Shown in pieces: positions 14,213-15,631 of a stretch of 15,631 nucleotides of DNA. The notes under the pieces are model-generated. The model was not told where the DNA came from and searched no databases. It saw nothing but the letters and a program-made list of their open reading frames with translations. Where the stretch lies: NCBI GenBank assembly GCA_009699025.1, contig WLOZ01000010.1, positions 1-15,631 of the forward strand. The letters run 5' to 3'. Position 1 is the first letter of the stretch, and the number at the start of each line of letters is the position of its first letter. The translations under genes were made by a program, and so were the position numbers. This stretch comes from Actinomycetota bacterium. GTDB lineage: Bacteria; Actinomycetota; Actinomycetes; S36-B12; CAIYMF01.

Positions 14213-15631
14213 CTACTCGTCTCCCTGGTTCGCCTCGTTGTCGTCGGCGATTTCCTCGAGCACCAGGTAGCCGTCGAGTTCGACTAATCGGTCGGCTGCG
14301 TCGGTCCAGCCCTCGGTGTCATGGGCCGCTGACTTCGCGAACCACTCGCGTGCCTCAGACTCACGACCAACCGCCAGCAGAGCGTCGGCATAGGCATAGC
14401 GCAGGCGGGCAACCCACGGTTCCTGAAGCCGAGAGTTCAACTCAGGGCACTGGAGCGTGACGACCGCTGCATCGAGTTGTCCCAGGTCGGCTCGCGCACC
14501 AGCCGCCACCATCCGCAGCTCTGCTCGATCGACCTCGTCGAGCTGATCGGCCGCCTTCGACCCAGCCAACTCGAGGGCCTTCTCGGGGTTCCCCAGACCC
14601 CTTTCGCAGTCGGCGATCATCGCCAGGTGTTCTGCCGAGCCGGTCATCCTCTGGAACGCCCGCAACTCAGCTCGGGCCTCCCCCCACTTTCCCAACTGGT
14701 ACGCGGCCAGGCCCATTGCCTCGCGCGCCACGGCCAGCCGCTGGGACAGAGCTCGCACCCGTTGCGCGTGCTCGTAGGCAAGTTCAGGCTGCTCATCGAG
14801 CAGGCGCGCCACCATCACGAGGTGACGGGACACTTCGGTCGCCGTGTTGATTGCTAGGCCCGACAATTCGGCACGCACGGCGCGATCGAGTTCTCGACCG
14901 GTGACATCGTCCGGAATCGGGGGCCCGCTCGGAACCTTGGGGCGATCGGAGCGCCCACGATCGTCGCGTGCCCCTTCACCGGCTCCACCGCGCGTCCCCC
15001 TCGAGGGGGGACCTGATGGCCCTCGCGACGACGTGCCGCCGACCCTGCTCCCAGACCCCGAGTAGGGCGTGGATCCACCTCTGTCGGACGGCCCCGACGA
15101 TCGGCCACCCGAACTCGGACGCTCCGACGAACCAGCCCCGTACGACTTCCCAGGCGGACGACCACCGGACGACCCACCAGAAGGACGACCCCCACCACTC
15201 GGACGCTCCGACGATGACCCGTACGACTTCCCAGGCGGACGACCCCCCGACGACCCACCCGAAGGACGACCACCCGAACTCGGCCGCTCCGACGATGGCC
15301 TGTACGACTTCCCAGGCGGACGACCACCCGAACTCGGACGCTCCGACGAACCAGCCCCGTACGACTTCCCAGGCGGACGCCCGCCCGACGACCCACCAGA
15401 AGGACGACCCCCACCACTCGGACGCTCCGACGATGACCCGTACGACTTCCCGGGCGGACGACCCCCACCGCTCGGACGCTCCGACGAACCAGCCCCGTAC
15501 GACTTCCCGGGCGGACGCCCTCCCGAGCTCGGACGCTCCGACGAACCAGCCCCGTACGACTTCCCAGGCGGACGCCCGCCCGACGACCCACCAGAAGGAC
15601 GACCCCCACCGCTCGGACGCTCCGACGAACC
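14213..15631 (-). CDS. TPR protein with long Arg/Gly/Ser/Pro repeat domain (N-terminus beyond the window)
   Basis: The frame ending at 14213 stays open to the right edge (472 residues seen). The start is not at the internal GTG 14878, because the conserved block IPDDVTGRELDRAVRAELSG crosses that point. Residues 1-176 are eight repeats of SSERPS(S/G)GGRPPGKSYG type, and 177-235 are a disordered Gly/Ser/Arg linker. From about 236 comes the conserved helical domain with TPR-like pairs (LVMVARLLDEQPELAYEHAQ, GLAAYQLGKWGEARAELRAF, RYAYADALLAVGRESEAREW), ending in an acidic tail. The C-terminal domain is the kind found at this place in Actinomycetota (Rv1691). The repeats are positively charged, rich in GGR, and probably unstructured. 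Function is unknown; RNA or protein binding is a guess. The gene converges on the methyltransferase gene. Confidence 0.85.
   Translation of the reverse strand, partial: GSSERPSGGGRPSGGSSGGRPPGKSYGAGSSERPSSGGRPPGKSYGAGSSERPSGGGRPPGKSYGSSSERPSGGGRPSGGSSGGRPPGKSYGAGSSERPSSGGRPPGKSYRPSSERPSSGGRPSGGSSGGRPPGKSYGSSSERPSGGGRPSGGSSGGRPPGKSYGAGSSERPSSGGRSSGPSDRGGSTPYSGSGSRVGGTSSRGPSGPPSRGTRGGAGEGARDDRGRSDRPKVPSGPPIPDDVTGRELDRAVRAELSGLAINTATEVSRHLVMVARLLDEQPELAYEHAQRVRALSQRLAVAREAMGLAAYQLGKWGEARAELRAFQRMTGSAEHLAMIADCERGLGNPEKALELAGSKAADQLDEVDRAELRMVAAGARADLGQLDAAVVTLQCPELNSRLQEPWVARLRYAYADALLAVGRESEAREWFAKSAAHDTEGWTDAADRLVELDGYLVLEEIADDNEANQGDE
15104..15631 (-). repeat. In-frame tandem repeats, long (81/84) and short (54/57) units
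   Basis: The sequence gctccga recurs at 15121, 15205, 15286, 15340, 15424, 15478, 15535 and 15619, giving spacings of 84, 81, 54, 84, 54, 57 and 84 bases. All are multiples of three. Long and short units differ by 27 bases encoding an extra RPSGGSSGG-type stretch. The array continues past the right edge. Copies differ by silent changes (tct/tcg, agt/agc, cct/ccc), so they are not perfectly homogenised. Confidence 0.92.

Noticed and set aside
14854..15609. 251-residue minus-strand frame rich in Val/Arg/Gly
   Set aside because: It is the frame-shifted reading of the same repeats. The frame that joins the conserved IPDDVTGRELDRAVRAEL block and the TPR domain is the real one.
15104..15631. Regularly spaced repeats resembling a CRISPR array
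   Set aside because: Spacings are all multiples of three, the whole unit repeats rather than alternating with unique spacers, and the minus-strand frame is open through all copies. It is a coding tandem repeat.

Overview
This is a high-GC window from a bacterium of the phylum Actinomycetota. The evidence is the strong G/C third-position bias, the frequent GTG starts, and the gene order. From memory, the block TPR protein / HAD phosphatase / small acidic protein / tlyA / nadK / recN / pyrG / NUDIX matches the Mycobacterium tuberculosis Rv1691-Rv1700 neighbourhood. The genus cannot be read from the sequence. No RNA gene, CRISPR array or recognisable transposase was found.

Layout from right to left, the transcription direction of most genes. 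The right edge (14213-15631) is a minus-strand TPR protein whose long N-terminal part is an Arg/Gly/Ser/Pro-rich tandem-repeat domain; its start lies beyond the window. Two plus-strand genes follow: a metallo-beta-lactamase-fold hydrolase (12296-13237) and a homocysteine S-methyltransferase-family protein (13320-14204). From 12149 down to 4077 lies a tightly packed minus-strand gene train: an SSB-like OB-fold protein, a small TPR protein, a HAD-IIA phosphatase, a phasin-like protein with a histone-H1-like Lys/Ala tail, a small acidic protein, TlyA, NAD kinase, RecN and a DUF885 putative metallopeptidase. Five of its junctions are 4-base ATGA/GTGA stop-start overlaps, so it is probably one translationally coupled operon. 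pyrG (CTP synthase, 2247-3917) follows after a 159-base gap.

Between pyrG and the truncated NUDIX gene at the left edge (1-405), which are usually close neighbours, lies about 1.8 kb of accessory DNA. It holds an ECF sigma factor coupled to a single-pass membrane protein (a putative anti-sigma partner) and the apparent 3' remnant of a small secreted-protein gene. It is bracketed by two related nested inverted repeats (491-539 and 2185-2222) that share one architecture and orientation. This bracketed cassette is the least conventional feature of the window.

Functionally the core combines RNA methylation (TlyA), NADP supply (NadK), DNA repair (RecN), pyrimidine nucleotide supply (PyrG), a small-phosphate-ester phosphatase (HAD) and ADP-ribose-type clean-up (NUDIX). 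The accessory genes (DUF885, MBL/methyltransferase pair, sigma cassette) appear inserted into that framework.
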